From the NCBI RefSeq assembly GCF_001460635.1, contig NZ_LN907858.1:1856833-1920832 (forward strand): a stretch of DNA of 64,000 nt, read 5' to 3'. Both the position numbers and the translations under genes were made by a program. The notes beneath the pieces were generated by a model. The model worked only from the letters and a program-made list of their open reading frames with translations. It was not told the DNA's origin and did not search any database. Below, in pieces: positions 7,804 to 17,140 of the stretch. The first letter of the stretch is position 1, and each line of letters begins with the position of its first letter. This DNA is from Helicobacter typhlonius. Its GTDB lineage: Bacteria > Campylobacterota > Campylobacteria > Campylobacterales > Helicobacteraceae.

Positions 7804-10596
7804 CTATAAATCCCTCACCACTTCCGCGCATCGCTCACATAATGCACTCTCTTTAGAATCTGCTTGATTTTCTACAACAAATTGCCAACATCTCTCGCAC
7901 TTACCCTTCTGCGCCCTATACAGCACAAATTCATTACCTGCAAGTTCAAATCGCGCCAATTCCTCGCCATTTTGCACTGCCTTTTGTGTCCCAGAGACGA
8001 TAAGCCACCTATCAAGTAGCTCTATATCCTGTGGCACTTGCAAAAGCACCTCGAGCGAGGATTTTAGAATCTTCTGCTTTTTCAGGCTATCAAGCGTCTC
8101 GCCAAATTTCTCCCTCACGCGCAACAAATAGGCGAAATCTATGTTTGTGGCGAGATTATAGCTCTCCTTGCAGGTGCTCCTCTCTAACATAAAAATATCC
8201 TTGCAACCTGCTTTAATCGCATTACTTGCGTGATTAAATGCCTCATCTGCGGTATATGTAAGCACAGGAGCTATAAAATGTAAAAGCCTCCTTAAAATCA
8301 TAACCATTGCACTTTGAATCGAGCGGCGGCGGAGAGAATTGGCACTATCACAATATAAAATATCTTTACATAAATCTAAATACACACCACTTAACTCATT
8401 TGTGAGAAAGTTCATCACTCCTTGAAAAGCTTTGGCAAACTCATATTCATCAAAATACGAATATGCCTCATCAAATACCCTATCGCATTCACCAAGAATC
8501 CACCTATCAATCTCACCTAACTCATCACGCATAACCAAATCTTGTGGATTATTCGCAGCATTTGCAAGCAAAAATCGTATCGTATTGCGGATTTTACGAT
8601 ATTGCTCACCCACTTGTTTGAGAATCTCATCGCTAATATTTTGGTCGCTCTGATAATGACTAAGTGCCACCCATAAGCGCAAAATCTCGCTGCCTTGAGT
8701 CTTAATAATCTCACTCGGGGCTATCACATTTCCCTTAGATTTACTCATTTTCTCACCATTTCTATCAAAGGTAAAGCCGTGTGTTAGTATCTCCTTAAAT
8801 GGTGCTTTTTTGGCTATCGCGCAAGAAAGCAAAAGCGAGCTTTGAAACCACCCTCTATGCTGGTCGCTTCCCTCAAGATACATATCTGCAGGGTGAGAGC
8901 CTGCATCATAATCATTTCCTTTCAGCCTATACGGATTCTCAAGCACAGCACTCCAAGTGCTTCCGCTATCAAACCACACATCAAGTATATGTTTGCTCTT
9001 TGTGAGATTATCTGCCAAATGCTTATGGCTTGGTGGCAAAAGGTCTTTTATCTCATAGCTCCACCACGCATCACAACCCTCTTTTTCAAAAATACAAGCA
9101 ATATGTTCAAGCACTGCCTCATCAAGCAACGCAATACCACTCTCTTTATCAAGCAAAAATGCGATAGGCACACCCCAATCTCTCTGCCGAGATATACACC
9201 AATCAGGGCGATTTTCAATCATCGAGCAGATTCTATTTTTACCATTTGCAGGATAGAATCTCACACCTTCAAGTGCATTAAGGGCAACTTCACGCAAAGT
9301 TTTCCCCTCATAAAAAGGCTTATCAAGCAAAATAAACCACTGCGTAGTCGCACGATAAATCACAGGCTTATGAGAACGCCAACAATGCGGATAGCTATGC
9401 GTAATTACATCTTTTTTCAAAAGTGCTTCTCCTAGAATCTCAAAAATACTCTTATGTGTATCAAAAATATTCTTGCCCACAAACTCATTCACATATTCTT
9501 TAGGCACAAGATTCATAGATTCTATAAGAGGGCTAAAATTCCCTCTATCATCAACGGGCATAATCACAGGCAGATTATATTTTAACCCCACATAGTAATC
9601 ATCTTCGCCGTGTCCGGGCGCAGTATGCACAATCCCCGTGCCATCGCTCACACCCACGTGCTCACCCAAAATGATAAGCGATTTTCTCCCATTAAGCGGA
9701 TTTATCGCTCCTAAACCCTCTAGCCCCTTAGCACTCAAGGTGCGCAATACATCTCTACCTATGCCGAGATTTTCTACAAGTTTTTGATGTAAGGTTTGTG
9801 CCACAATGAAATAATCATTTGTAAGCACATAGGATTCGGTAGGATTTAAAGCCAAAGCAACATTTGCTGGAAGCGTCCAAGGTGTGGTTGTCCAAATGAT
9901 AGGCTTTGCCTCTTTTGCACCAAGCTTTTGAAGCGCATTTGTATCTAAACTAAAAGCGACAAATACAGAATCTGATTGCTTGTCTTGGTATTCTACTTCG
10001 GCTTCAGCGAGGGCAGATTCACAAGCCCAGCTCCAATAAATAGGCTTAAATCTCTCCGCCAAAAGTCCTTCTTTAACAAGTGCGATAAGAGTGCGATAAA
10101 TTTGTGCTTCAAATGCAAAATCCATTGTTTGGTAAGGATTCTCAAAATCCCCTATAACCCCTAATGCCTGAAATTCACTTGATTGAATTTGTATAAATTT
10201 TTGAGCGTGATTGCGGCAGAGTTCTCGTAATTTTGTTTTCTCTAAACTATCTTTTTTTGCTTTGCCAATTTTTTGTTCTACTTGTTGTTCAATAGGTAGT
10301 CCGTGGCAATCCCAGCCGGGCGTGTAGCGGATATTTTCACCCTTAAAATAATGATATTTCACAATAATATCTTTGAGAATCTTATTGAGTGCGTGTCCTA
10401 TATGTAAATGCCCATTTGCATACGGGGGTCCATCGTGGAGATAAAAACTTTTAGCATTTGTGTTGTGAGTATTTCTTAGGCGAGAATAAAGCCCCTCATC
10501 ACGCCATTTTGCATAAGTTTGTGGCTCATTAACTGGGAGATTGCCTCTCATTGGAAAAGAAGTATCAGGTAAAATCAAAGTGTCTTTATAGTCCAT
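7804..10596 (-). CDS. ileS: Isoleucyl-tRNA synthetase
   Basis: Charges tRNA-Ile with isoleucine. At 930 residues it has the normal bacterial length. The class I signatures are present: HIGH at residues 65-68 (in PYANGHLHIGHALNK) and KMSKS at residues 616-620. An editing (CP1) domain lies between them, with GWDCHGLPIE and TTTPWTLPAN. The C-terminus carries the zinc-binding CERCW and CERC pairs typical of the bacterial eubacterial-type enzyme. It starts at ATG 10596 and appears monocistronic. Confidence 0.98.
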   Translation of the reverse strand: MDYKDTLILPDTSFPMRGNLPVNEPQTYAKWRDEGLYSRLRNTHNTNAKSFYLHDGPPYANGHLHIGHALNKILKDIIVKYHYFKGENIRYTPGWDCHGLPIEQQVEQKIGKAKKDSLEKTKLRELCRNHAQKFIQIQSSEFQALGVIGDFENPYQTMDFAFEAQIYRTLIALVKEGLLAERFKPIYWSWACESALAEAEVEYQDKQSDSVFVAFSLDTNALQKLGAKEAKPIIWTTTPWTLPANVALALNPTESYVLTNDYFIVAQTLHQKLVENLGIGRDVLRTLSAKGLEGLGAINPLNGRKSLIILGEHVGVSDGTGIVHTAPGHGEDDYYVGLKYNLPVIMPVDDRGNFSPLIESMNLVPKEYVNEFVGKNIFDTHKSIFEILGEALLKKDVITHSYPHCWRSHKPVIYRATTQWFILLDKPFYEGKTLREVALNALEGVRFYPANGKNRICSMIENRPDWCISRQRDWGVPIAFLLDKESGIALLDEAVLEHIACIFEKEGCDAWWSYEIKDLLPPSHKHLADNLTKSKHILDVWFDSGSTWSAVLENPYRLKGNDYDAGSHPADMYLEGSDQHRGWFQSSLLLSCAIAKKAPFKEILTHGFTFDRNGEKMSKSKGNVIAPSEIIKTQGSEILRLWVALSHYQSDQNISDEILKQVGEQYRKIRNTIRFLLANAANNPQDLVMRDELGEIDRWILGECDRVFDEAYSYFDEYEFAKAFQGVMNFLTNELSGVYLDLCKDILYCDSANSLRRRSIQSAMVMILRRLLHFIAPVLTYTADEAFNHASNAIKAGCKDIFMLERSTCKESYNLATNIDFAYLLRVREKFGETLDSLKKQKILKSSLEVLLQVPQDIELLDRWLIVSGTQKAVQNGEELARFELAGNEFVLYRAQKGKCERCWQFVVENQADSKESALCERCAEVVRDL

Positions 10597-10636
10597 AGCT
10601 TAAGCTCCGTGTATAGATTGCGCAAACAAAAACGCG

Positions 10637-10642
10637 ATTGTA
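10637..10642 (-). promoter_or_regulatory. Predicted -10 element for ileS
   Basis: TACAAT on the minus strand (plus-strand ATTGTA), about 40 bases upstream of the ileS start, within an AT-rich stretch. No -35 is evident. Confidence 0.45.
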
Positions 10643-10760
10643 GCAGAAAAATGCTTTTAAATACGCCTTAGTTTCTCTAAGTTGCACCTTTTATTATCGT
10701 ATTAAACCTAAACAAAAAACACTTTCCCATTTTTTGTTTTTTATTAAAGAGGACAAAAAT

Positions 10761-10814
10761 ATGCAAGTGCAACAACGAGCTACTTTAAAAACTTATAAAT
10801 CCCTCAAGCGATAA
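10761..10814 (+). CDS. Possible 17-residue basic peptide
   Basis: A tiny ORF (MQVQQRATLKTYKSLKR) preceded by AAAGAGGA at good spacing, in the 242-base gap between ileS and the glycosyltransferase-like gene. A 7-base inverted repeat (GTTGCAC at 10681-10687, GTGCAAC at 10767-10773) could pair upstream leader with the start of this ORF. Such long-range pairing is known in Helicobacter type I toxin mRNAs, but the peptide lacks their hydrophobic core. The low confidence reflects the short length alone. Confidence 0.25.
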   Translation: MQVQQRATLKTYKSLKR

Positions 10815-10838
10815 TACGAGGCTAAATCTCCCATTTAA

Positions 10839-13121
10839 TCAAGGATTCAAAGCCATTATCTCTTTAAAAGCATTTACACCCTCATATTCCTTTATCTCAT
10901 CACCCACAGCCCTACCAAATGCGCTAGTGCACCTTAAGGATTCTATCTCGTCTGTCCTTTTCTCTGCAAATAACCCCGCTAAAGCACAAGCCTTGCATAT
11001 ATACTCCTCTTTAGAAAACGCCATAAAAGACAGATAAGATTCTGCTAATATAGTGTATGCCTCATCGTATTGCTCCTGCATTTTCGCTGTGCCATCGCGA
11101 TTAGGGATATTTATCCACCGCGCTAGGTTCTGCTCTAAACGTTGTAAGCGCTCCTCTTTACTCTCCTTACTCATCACAAGACTTAAACCACCCTTTGCGG
11201 CATATTCTATGCGACTTTCGCCTTGCTCGAGCGGAAAGCTATCAAGCCATATATCAATGATATGTCCATAAATGCCACTATCTACATATCCCGCAAAATG
11301 CACCCGCCTTAAAATCTCCTCGCCATCACCAGAGATAGCACACACTTTTTCTATACACTCACTAATGAGTGCGCTATTGCCCCCCCCACACGCGAGATAG
11401 ATAGTCTGCGGAAAGGAGCGCATAACTTCGACCACACACTCCCAATATTCCTGCGAGTGAAGCTTCATCAACCGCCCAATCGTGCCAAGCACAATGACAT
11501 TTTTTGGGAATCCTGTGCGTATAGAGTGAATTTTCTCTTGAGATTTGGCATCTAGCGGGGGATTATAGAATCTTTCCTGCATTTTCACAGGCACACCATA
11601 AAAATCAAAGCCCTCGTGCGTAATGTGGCGATTACCTTGACAAATATGTGTCATTCGCGCATCAACACAAGATAAATCATATACAAAATTGCCGTGAGAA
11701 TAGTAAATTTGCAGTGGCGCACTGCGCGTGGCGAGAAGAAAATCGCTTATGCCATAGCCATTATTTGGGCTGATGAGTATAGAAACATTATCGCGGTGGA
11801 GCGCGTCTTTAAGTGCAAGGGCTTTTTGCAAATGGGAATTATAGAATCCTTTCGCATTAAAAGGTGAGACGACATCTACCACCTCTATGCCAAGCCCTTC
11901 ATACGCAGCAATTACTTGTTTGTCATCATCACTCTTTTCAAGCAACTTCATCGTGTAGATTTTGACTTCATATTGTGCTTTGAATGCCTCATCATTGTAG
12001 AGATTATGCAAAAGGCTATATTCGACTTTGTAGGGAGAGTTTGGCACAAGCCTATCGCGCAAAAAGGCGATACAAATCTTGCCATTTGCTGTGTGTGTGG
12101 CTCTATTGCCAACGCCATAAACACCGCAAGTTTTAGCAAAAGCCTCATATGCTTGAGATGCTACTTTGTCAATTTCCTCACAAAACCTACGCCATTGCGC
12201 TTGGTGATGAAAATTATTCCCGCACATATGATAGATGAAAAACTGCATATACATTGCCTCATCTATGCTCTCCACATCACCTTTTTGAAGCAATGTATAA
12301 AACAAGTCCTGCCACAGCGGATACAGCTCGAGCCACGCATTATGATTAAAAAAATGTGAAACATTCCAAAAACAATGCAGCTGCCAATTCAAAATACTGC
12401 GTCTTGCAAGGGCTGGATAGTTAAAGTAGGCTTGTTTATCCTGCTGAGCTTTGAGCGCACTAAGGAGTGTGGGCATATCTACGCCTAGTTTCTCAAAAGA
12501 TTCCACTATAAATTGCGTATGTGCGAGACTCACAGGGATATTAATATCCACGAGCATAATGAGCGTAATATACTCGCACACGAGCTGGGTAAAATCACGC
12601 ATATTCATTAACGCCTTTGCAATAATATAGAGCTCGATGAAAAGCACATTTTCTACATCGCTATTTCTCTGCATAAAAAGGCTTTCTTGTGCGAGTTTTA
12701 CAAAGACTTCAAAGCGCGAGTCAATCTCTATGGTTTCTGGTGAAAATATATGACTTTGAGCTTCATTTGTAGCTTGATATACTGCTTTGTTTGATGTAGT
12801 AGTTTCTAGAGTAGATTGTTTAGTAGATTTTAAGCTAGATTCTGAATCTGTGCGCGAAACAAAAAGCAAAATATAGAGATACTCCACGCCACATATATGC
12901 CCCGCACAAAGCAGCTCGTATATTTTATCCCTCATAGTCCTAATGCACTCTCGCACTAGATTCTTGCCTTGCGGGGTGGATTGAAGCAAATTTATATCAC
13001 TCGCTTTAATATTGTAAAGTTCCTTTATGAGCGCACTTGTATCCGCCTGCGAGACACTTTTTTGTAATGAGTGTATGAAAATATGTAAAAAAGATTCTAT
13101 AGTGTCGCTTGGCTGATTCAT
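10839..13121 (-). CDS. Large glycosyltransferase-like protein (GT41/HMW1C-like C-terminus)
   Basis: A 760-residue cytoplasmic protein. The N-terminal 330 residues are helical and unassigned. From about residue 350 the layout recalls protein O- or N-glucosyltransferases of the GT-B fold. It has a first domain with ILISPNNGYGISDFLLATRSAPLQIYYSHG, then a nucleotide-sugar-type domain (VIVLGTIGRLMKLHSQEYW), YLACGGGN near 573-578, HFAGYVDSG, and IWLDSFPLEQGESRIEYAAKGG. In the GT41 family the last segment sits where UDP-sugar is bound. The ATG at 13121 has only a weak ribosome site (AAGAAG) and lies 15 bases after the mreC stop. A G8 tract lies in the GGG codons. A role in modifying surface or flagellar proteins is possible; the acceptor is unknown. 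Confidence 0.65.
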   Translation of the reverse strand: MNQPSDTIESFLHIFIHSLQKSVSQADTSALIKELYNIKASDINLLQSTPQGKNLVRECIRTMRDKIYELLCAGHICGVEYLYILLFVSRTDSESSLKSTKQSTLETTTSNKAVYQATNEAQSHIFSPETIEIDSRFEVFVKLAQESLFMQRNSDVENVLFIELYIIAKALMNMRDFTQLVCEYITLIMLVDINIPVSLAHTQFIVESFEKLGVDMPTLLSALKAQQDKQAYFNYPALARRSILNWQLHCFWNVSHFFNHNAWLELYPLWQDLFYTLLQKGDVESIDEAMYMQFFIYHMCGNNFHHQAQWRRFCEEIDKVASQAYEAFAKTCGVYGVGNRATHTANGKICIAFLRDRLVPNSPYKVEYSLLHNLYNDEAFKAQYEVKIYTMKLLEKSDDDKQVIAAYEGLGIEVVDVVSPFNAKGFYNSHLQKALALKDALHRDNVSILISPNNGYGISDFLLATRSAPLQIYYSHGNFVYDLSCVDARMTHICQGNRHITHEGFDFYGVPVKMQERFYNPPLDAKSQEKIHSIRTGFPKNVIVLGTIGRLMKLHSQEYWECVVEVMRSFPQTIYLACGGGNSALISECIEKVCAISGDGEEILRRVHFAGYVDSGIYGHIIDIWLDSFPLEQGESRIEYAAKGGLSLVMSKESKEERLQRLEQNLARWINIPNRDGTAKMQEQYDEAYTILAESYLSFMAFSKEEYICKACALAGLFAEKRTDEIESLRCTSAFGRAVGDEIKEYEGVNAFKEIMALNP
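11390..11397 (-). repeat. G8 tract inside the glycosyltransferase-like gene
   Basis: Eight C on the plus strand (G on the coding strand), encoding the Gly-Gly-Gly at about residues 575-577. Slippage by one base would cut off the C-terminal sugar-binding half. Confidence 0.85.
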
Positions 13122-13136
13122 TTGTATGCTTCTTGA

Positions 13137-13964
13137 CTATCTTCCTGTGTCTTGCTCATCATTGTGGGGGGGGGGGGTAACTTCTCTATCGATAATCCAT
13201 ACATAAGAGAGCTCATTTACACTCACATATGGCTTTACTTCCACACTCACATAGCCATAATTTTCGCGCACACTCTCCACGACACCAACAGGTATATTTT
13301 CAAAAAAGATACCATCAAGCCCACTTGTAAAAACTCTATCCCCTTTTTGAATCTTACTCCTGTTGGATACATACTCCACAAGCAAATTGTCATTATACGA
13401 GCCTGTTACGATGCCCATAGCTCTACTTGCACCAATATAAACATCGTAATTACAATTTGTATTGCCGTTCAAAAAGCCTTCAACTCGCCCATCTTGCACG
13501 ATTGCCACGCCGAGTGCAGCATTATCTTTTACTATGCCAAAAATTTTATTTTCTAAATTGTCATTTTGATGATATTCAGCAAGATTTGTATCAAGCCATA
13601 CCCTATCACGTTTCCCCAAAGTCGTGAATGAAATGATACGCGCGTGATGAATATTGCTACTCGCCTGCACAATACCACCCTTATTGATGACATTACGCAA
13701 TTTTGTAATATCATTTTTCAAGGCTTGATTTTCAAGGAATAATTTATCATAATCGACAAGCTTCGCATTAAGCTCCTCTATCCGCTCTGCTTGATTAAAA
13801 TGCCTATCGTAAATATCAATTACGCTTTCTTTTGAATCTAACAAAGACACCTTGATATAGTCGCTAATGCCTAGAATCTTTGCTTGAACAGACTTGTCTA
13901 GCTCCATTACAACTAATACAGATACAAAAAAAACAATCCCGAAAACAAGGATTTTGTATCTCAT
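13137..13964 (-). CDS. mreC: Rod shape-determining protein MreC
   Basis: Periplasmic scaffold of the elongasome, linking MreB to cell-wall synthases. It has 275 residues: a short N-terminal membrane anchor (ILVFGIVFFVSVLVVMEL), a coiled coil around residues 55-95, then the two-lobed beta domain with GSYNDNLLVEYV and GDRVFTSGLDGIFFENIPVGVV. It starts 12 bases after mreB ends, as in other Helicobacter. The conserved part ends near VSVNELSYVWIIDREV. What follows is a tail of TPPPHNDEQDTGR encoded across a C12 homopolymer, so the last ten residues depend on tract length. Confidence 0.93.
   Translation of the reverse strand: MRYKILVFGIVFFVSVLVVMELDKSVQAKILGISDYIKVSLLDSKESVIDIYDRHFNQAERIEELNAKLVDYDKLFLENQALKNDITKLRNVINKGGIVQASSNIHHARIISFTTLGKRDRVWLDTNLAEYHQNDNLENKIFGIVKDNAALGVAIVQDGRVEGFLNGNTNCNYDVYIGASRAMGIVTGSYNDNLLVEYVSNRSKIQKGDRVFTSGLDGIFFENIPVGVVESVRENYGYVSVEVKPYVSVNELSYVWIIDREVTPPPHNDEQDTGR
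13166..13177 (-). repeat. C12 homopolymer in the last codons of mreC
   Basis: Twelve G on the plus strand, C on the coding strand. At twelve, mreC ends TPPPHNDEQDTGR with TAG at 13137-13139. At eleven it would end in a TGA at 13118-13120 that overlaps the ATG of the downstream gene. At thirteen it would end at once as TPPPPQ. Confidence 0.93.
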
Positions 13965-13976
13965 ATATCACTCAAA

Positions 13977-15011
13977 TCAATCAAAGGCAAGTTGATTAAG
14001 CAAGTTTAAATCTTCCATTGCCTTGCCTGTGCCTTTTGCCACACATAGTAGTGGTTCCTCGCCCACATAGATTGGCAAACGCACAATATCAGAAAGATAC
14101 TTATCAAGTCCCCTTATAAGCGCACCACCACCAGTTAGCACAATCCCATTTTCGACAATATCCCCCGCTAAATCTGGCGGCATAGATTCTAAAACTGACT
14201 TGAGAGCATTGCTAATCTCACGTAACTGGTCTTTCATCGCCTCACGTACATCCTCGCTTGTAAGTTCGATGGTATTAAGCAATCCACTCACTTGGTCGCG
14301 TCCGCGCACCTGCATAACAAGAGGCTTTTCCATAGGTGAAGCAGATCCTATCTCAATTTTAATCTCCTCTCCTGTGCGCTCACCAACAAGGAGGTTAAAT
14401 TTCTTACGAACATAGTCCACTATTGCTACATCCAACTTATCTCCGGCGATCTTAATAGACTTGCTAATTACCAATCCACCCAAAGAGATAACGCCAATTT
14501 CTGTCGTGCCTCCGCCGATATCAATGACCAAATTGCCTCTAGATTCTTGAATCTGCAATCCTGCACCAATGGCTGCTGCCATAGGCTCCTCAATGAGAAA
14601 TACCTCCCTAGCACCTGCGCTCATAGCAGATTCTTTCACTGCTTTTTTTTCTACACCTGTAAGTCCATAAGGCACACATACCATAATGCGCGGACGAATG
14701 AGTGATTTGCGCTGATGGGCTTTCTCAATAAAATAGCGAATCATCTTTTCTGTCATATCAAAATCTGCAATCACGCCATCTTTTAATGGGCGGATAGCCT
14801 GAATACCATCAGGCGTTTTTCCTAGCATATCTTTAGCTTCTTTTCCTACTGCTAAAATTCTGCCTGTATTAAATCTATCAGCCTGAACGGCTACCACAGA
14901 AGGCTCATTGATGATAATCCCCTCGCCCTTGACTAATACCAAAGTATTTGCTGTCCCTAAATCTATGGCAATATCTTTGGAAAAAGTCCCAATGATTCTA
15001 TCCATTAGCAT
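13977..15011 (-). CDS. mreB: Rod shape-determining protein MreB
   Basis: Bacterial actin that directs lateral wall growth. Its 344 residues match the family length. Phosphate-binding motifs of the actin fold are visible: DLGTANTLV near residues 17-25 and DIGGGTTEIGVISLGG around 165-180. The late GIVLTGGGALIRGLD is the adenosine motif. The ATG at 15011 has AAGGAG five bases upstream. The order clpX-mreB-mreC is that of H. pylori. Confidence 0.98.
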   Translation of the reverse strand: MLMDRIIGTFSKDIAIDLGTANTLVLVKGEGIIINEPSVVAVQADRFNTGRILAVGKEAKDMLGKTPDGIQAIRPLKDGVIADFDMTEKMIRYFIEKAHQRKSLIRPRIMVCVPYGLTGVEKKAVKESAMSAGAREVFLIEEPMAAAIGAGLQIQESRGNLVIDIGGGTTEIGVISLGGLVISKSIKIAGDKLDVAIVDYVRKKFNLLVGERTGEEIKIEIGSASPMEKPLVMQVRGRDQVSGLLNTIELTSEDVREAMKDQLREISNALKSVLESMPPDLAGDIVENGIVLTGGGALIRGLDKYLSDIVRLPIYVGEEPLLCVAKGTGKAMEDLNLLNQLAFD

Positions 15012-15096
15012 AAAAGCTCCTTAAATGCAGAATGACAAAAATAAATTTGCAAATTATACATTCTAATCCTTTGCTAAACCTTTGTTTTATGTTAAA

Positions 15097-16350
15097 TTAA
15101 GCTCTTTTTTGTGTATTTTTTCTTTTTTTGACAAGAATCGGGCTTTGCTTTTGTGTAATGCACTCTTTTGTAATCGTAATATCATAACCCTCAAGTTCAG
15201 GCAAATCATACATTAAATCAATCATCACCTCTTCCATAATCGACCTAAGCCCCCTAGCACCTGTTTTTCGCGTAATGGCAAGCTCTGCAATAGCCTCAAT
15301 TGCACCTTTTTCAAAATGCAAATGTGCTCTGTCAATTTCAAAAATCTTTTGATACTGCTTGATAAGCGCGTTTTTAGGTTCGGTGAGAATCTCAATCATC
15401 GCCTCTTTGCCAATGGGTGCCAATGTAGTAATCATATGCAATCGACCAATGAGTTCCGGAATAAGTCCATAAGCTATCAAATCATCAGGTTCAACAAACT
15501 CAAGCAACGCATTTGCCTCGCTTTTGCCTTTTTTCTCTCCGTGGAATCCGAGCACATTGCCGCCCAAACGCCTCTTAATAATATCGCTTAGTCCATCAAA
15601 TGCCCCACCGCACACAAAGAGTATATTGCTTGTGTCAATTTGCACAAAATCTTGATTTGGGTGCTTTCTACCACCTTTTGGGGGGATATTTACCACACTT
15701 CCCTCAATAATTTTAAGCAATGCCTGCTGCACACCCTCGCCGGATACATCGCGAGTAATAGAGCGATTTTCAGAAAGGCGCGAGATTTTGTCAATTTCAT
15801 CAATAAAAACTATACCTTTCTCTGCCTTTTTTACATCATCGTTTGCTGCTTGAAGGAGACGCGTTAAAATATTTTCTACATCCTCGCCCACATAGCCGGC
15901 TTCTGTGAGGCTTGTTGCGTCCGAAATAGCGATAGGAATATCCAAAAACCGCGCTAAAGTTTGCGCCATAAGTGTTTTGCCACTGCCTGTAGGACCAATA
16001 AGCAAAATATTGGATTTAGAAATCTCCACATCACGTAAAACCTCACTTATCTGCTCTTCATCCTTTATAATGCGCTTATAGTGATTATACACAGCCACTG
16101 AAAACACGCGTTTTGCAGCATCTTGCCCTATCACATATTCATCAAGTTTTGCTTTAAGTTCTTTGGGTGAGGGAGCTTTTATATCAAGATTCTCCTCCTC
16201 GACATCGCTTCGCGCCGAATAGTCTGTGAGTGCTTTATGTATATAAGTAACACAATTTCTACAAATATACACACCCGGTGCGCCGGATATAAAGGGATTG
16301 TAGGTGCTCTCCTCTACCTTACAAAAACTACATCTTTTCTCATTATTCAT
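15097..16350 (-). CDS. clpX: ATP-dependent Clp protease ATP-binding subunit ClpX
   Basis: Hexameric AAA+ unfoldase that feeds substrates to ClpP. It has 417 residues. The N-terminal C4 zinc domain (CSFC ... CRNC, within residues 6-36) is followed by Walker A GPTGSGKT, Walker B VFIDEID and the IGF-type ClpP loop region (HGEKKGK near). The start is placed at 16350, where AAAGGAG precedes the ATG; a longer frame to 16437 adds residues overlapping lpxA that do not belong to ClpX. It overlaps the end of lpxA by 8 bases, which implies translational coupling. Confidence 0.97.
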   Translation of the reverse strand: MNNEKRCSFCKVEESTYNPFISGAPGVYICRNCVTYIHKALTDYSARSDVEEENLDIKAPSPKELKAKLDEYVIGQDAAKRVFSVAVYNHYKRIIKDEEQISEVLRDVEISKSNILLIGPTGSGKTLMAQTLARFLDIPIAISDATSLTEAGYVGEDVENILTRLLQAANDDVKKAEKGIVFIDEIDKISRLSENRSITRDVSGEGVQQALLKIIEGSVVNIPPKGGRKHPNQDFVQIDTSNILFVCGGAFDGLSDIIKRRLGGNVLGFHGEKKGKSEANALLEFVEPDDLIAYGLIPELIGRLHMITTLAPIGKEAMIEILTEPKNALIKQYQKIFEIDRAHLHFEKGAIEAIAELAITRKTGARGLRSIMEEVMIDLMYDLPELEGYDITITKECITQKQSPILVKKRKNTQKRA

Positions 16351-17125
16351 TACTTGCTCCTTTAAGAGGAATGCCGCGCGTGGAGGAAAGAATAAACTCA
16401 CAAATATAGCGAATGCTGTCAATAGGGCTAGATTCAAGCTGGGCTTGGGCTAATTCCCTAATCGGTGCAGAATGTGAAAATAGAATCTTATACACGCGGC
16501 TTATTTCATCGATTTCCTCACGCGAAAAAAGCTTACGCATACGATGTTTATTTAGCCCTCTAATATAGGCTCGATTACCTTCTAGCAAACAATATGGTGG
16601 CGCATCTTGAGTAAGCACCGCTCCTCCGGCAATCATACAACCATCACCAATTTTGCAGAATTGATGAATAGGTGTCAAGCCACCGATATTTACAAAGTCT
16701 CCAAGTTCCACGTGTCCGGCAAGTGTAGCATTATTTGCCAAAATGCAATCATTCCCTATTATGCAGTCGTGTGCAATATGCACATATGCCATAAGCAGAT
16801 TTCTATTACCTATGGTTGTTTTTCTCCTTCCTCCTGCTGTGCCCGGATTAAGTGTGGTAAATTCGCGGATAAGATTCTCATCACCGATAATAAGCTCCGT
16901 ATCCTCTCCGGCATATTTTAAATCTTGGGGTGGCACACCCACAGCGGCATTGTTATAAACTTTGTTTCCCTTGCCCAAAGTCGTGTGCCCACTAATATGC
17001 ACATAATTACCTATCACACAATCATCGCCAATGCGCACATTTTTACCAATAATACAAAATTCGCCAATGCGCACATTTTTACCAATATGCGCACCCTCTT
17101 TTATAATGCTTGTTTTACCTATCAT
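16343..17125 (-). CDS. lpxA: UDP-N-acetylglucosamine acyltransferase LpxA
   Basis: First step of lipid A synthesis: transfers the acyl chain from acyl-ACP to UDP-GlcNAc in the cytosol. It has 260 residues. The N-terminal 190 are hexapeptide repeats forming a left-handed helix ([22 protein letters not shown] and similar), with the catalytic His within [14 protein letters not shown]. The C-terminal helical part carries the LpxA-type [10 protein letters not shown]. It follows fabZ by 15 bases, the classical fabZ-lpxA pairing, and is coupled to clpX. Confidence 0.97.
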   Translation of the reverse strand: MIGKTSIIKEGAHIGKNVRIGEFCIIGKNVRIGDDCVIGNYVHISGHTTLGKGNKVYNNAAVGVPPQDLKYAGEDTELIIGDENLIREFTTLNPGTAGGRRKTTIGNRNLLMAYVHIAHDCIIGNDCILANNATLAGHVELGDFVNIGGLTPIHQFCKIGDGCMIAGGAVLTQDAPPYCLLEGNRAYIRGLNKHRMRKLFSREEIDEISRVYKILFSHSAPIRELAQAQLESSPIDSIRYICEFILSSTRGIPLKGASNE

Positions 17126-17140
17126 AATAGCCCCCGATTT

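Noticed and set aside
8842..9435. A 197-codon open frame on the plus strand inside ileS
   Set aside because: It lies opposite a clear IleS core, has no ribosome site and no protein-like features; it reflects codon use of the other strand.
14648..14655. T8 run in mreB as a possible slip site
   Set aside because: It encodes conserved residues of an essential gene; homopolymers of A/T at this length are common in AT-rich genomes.
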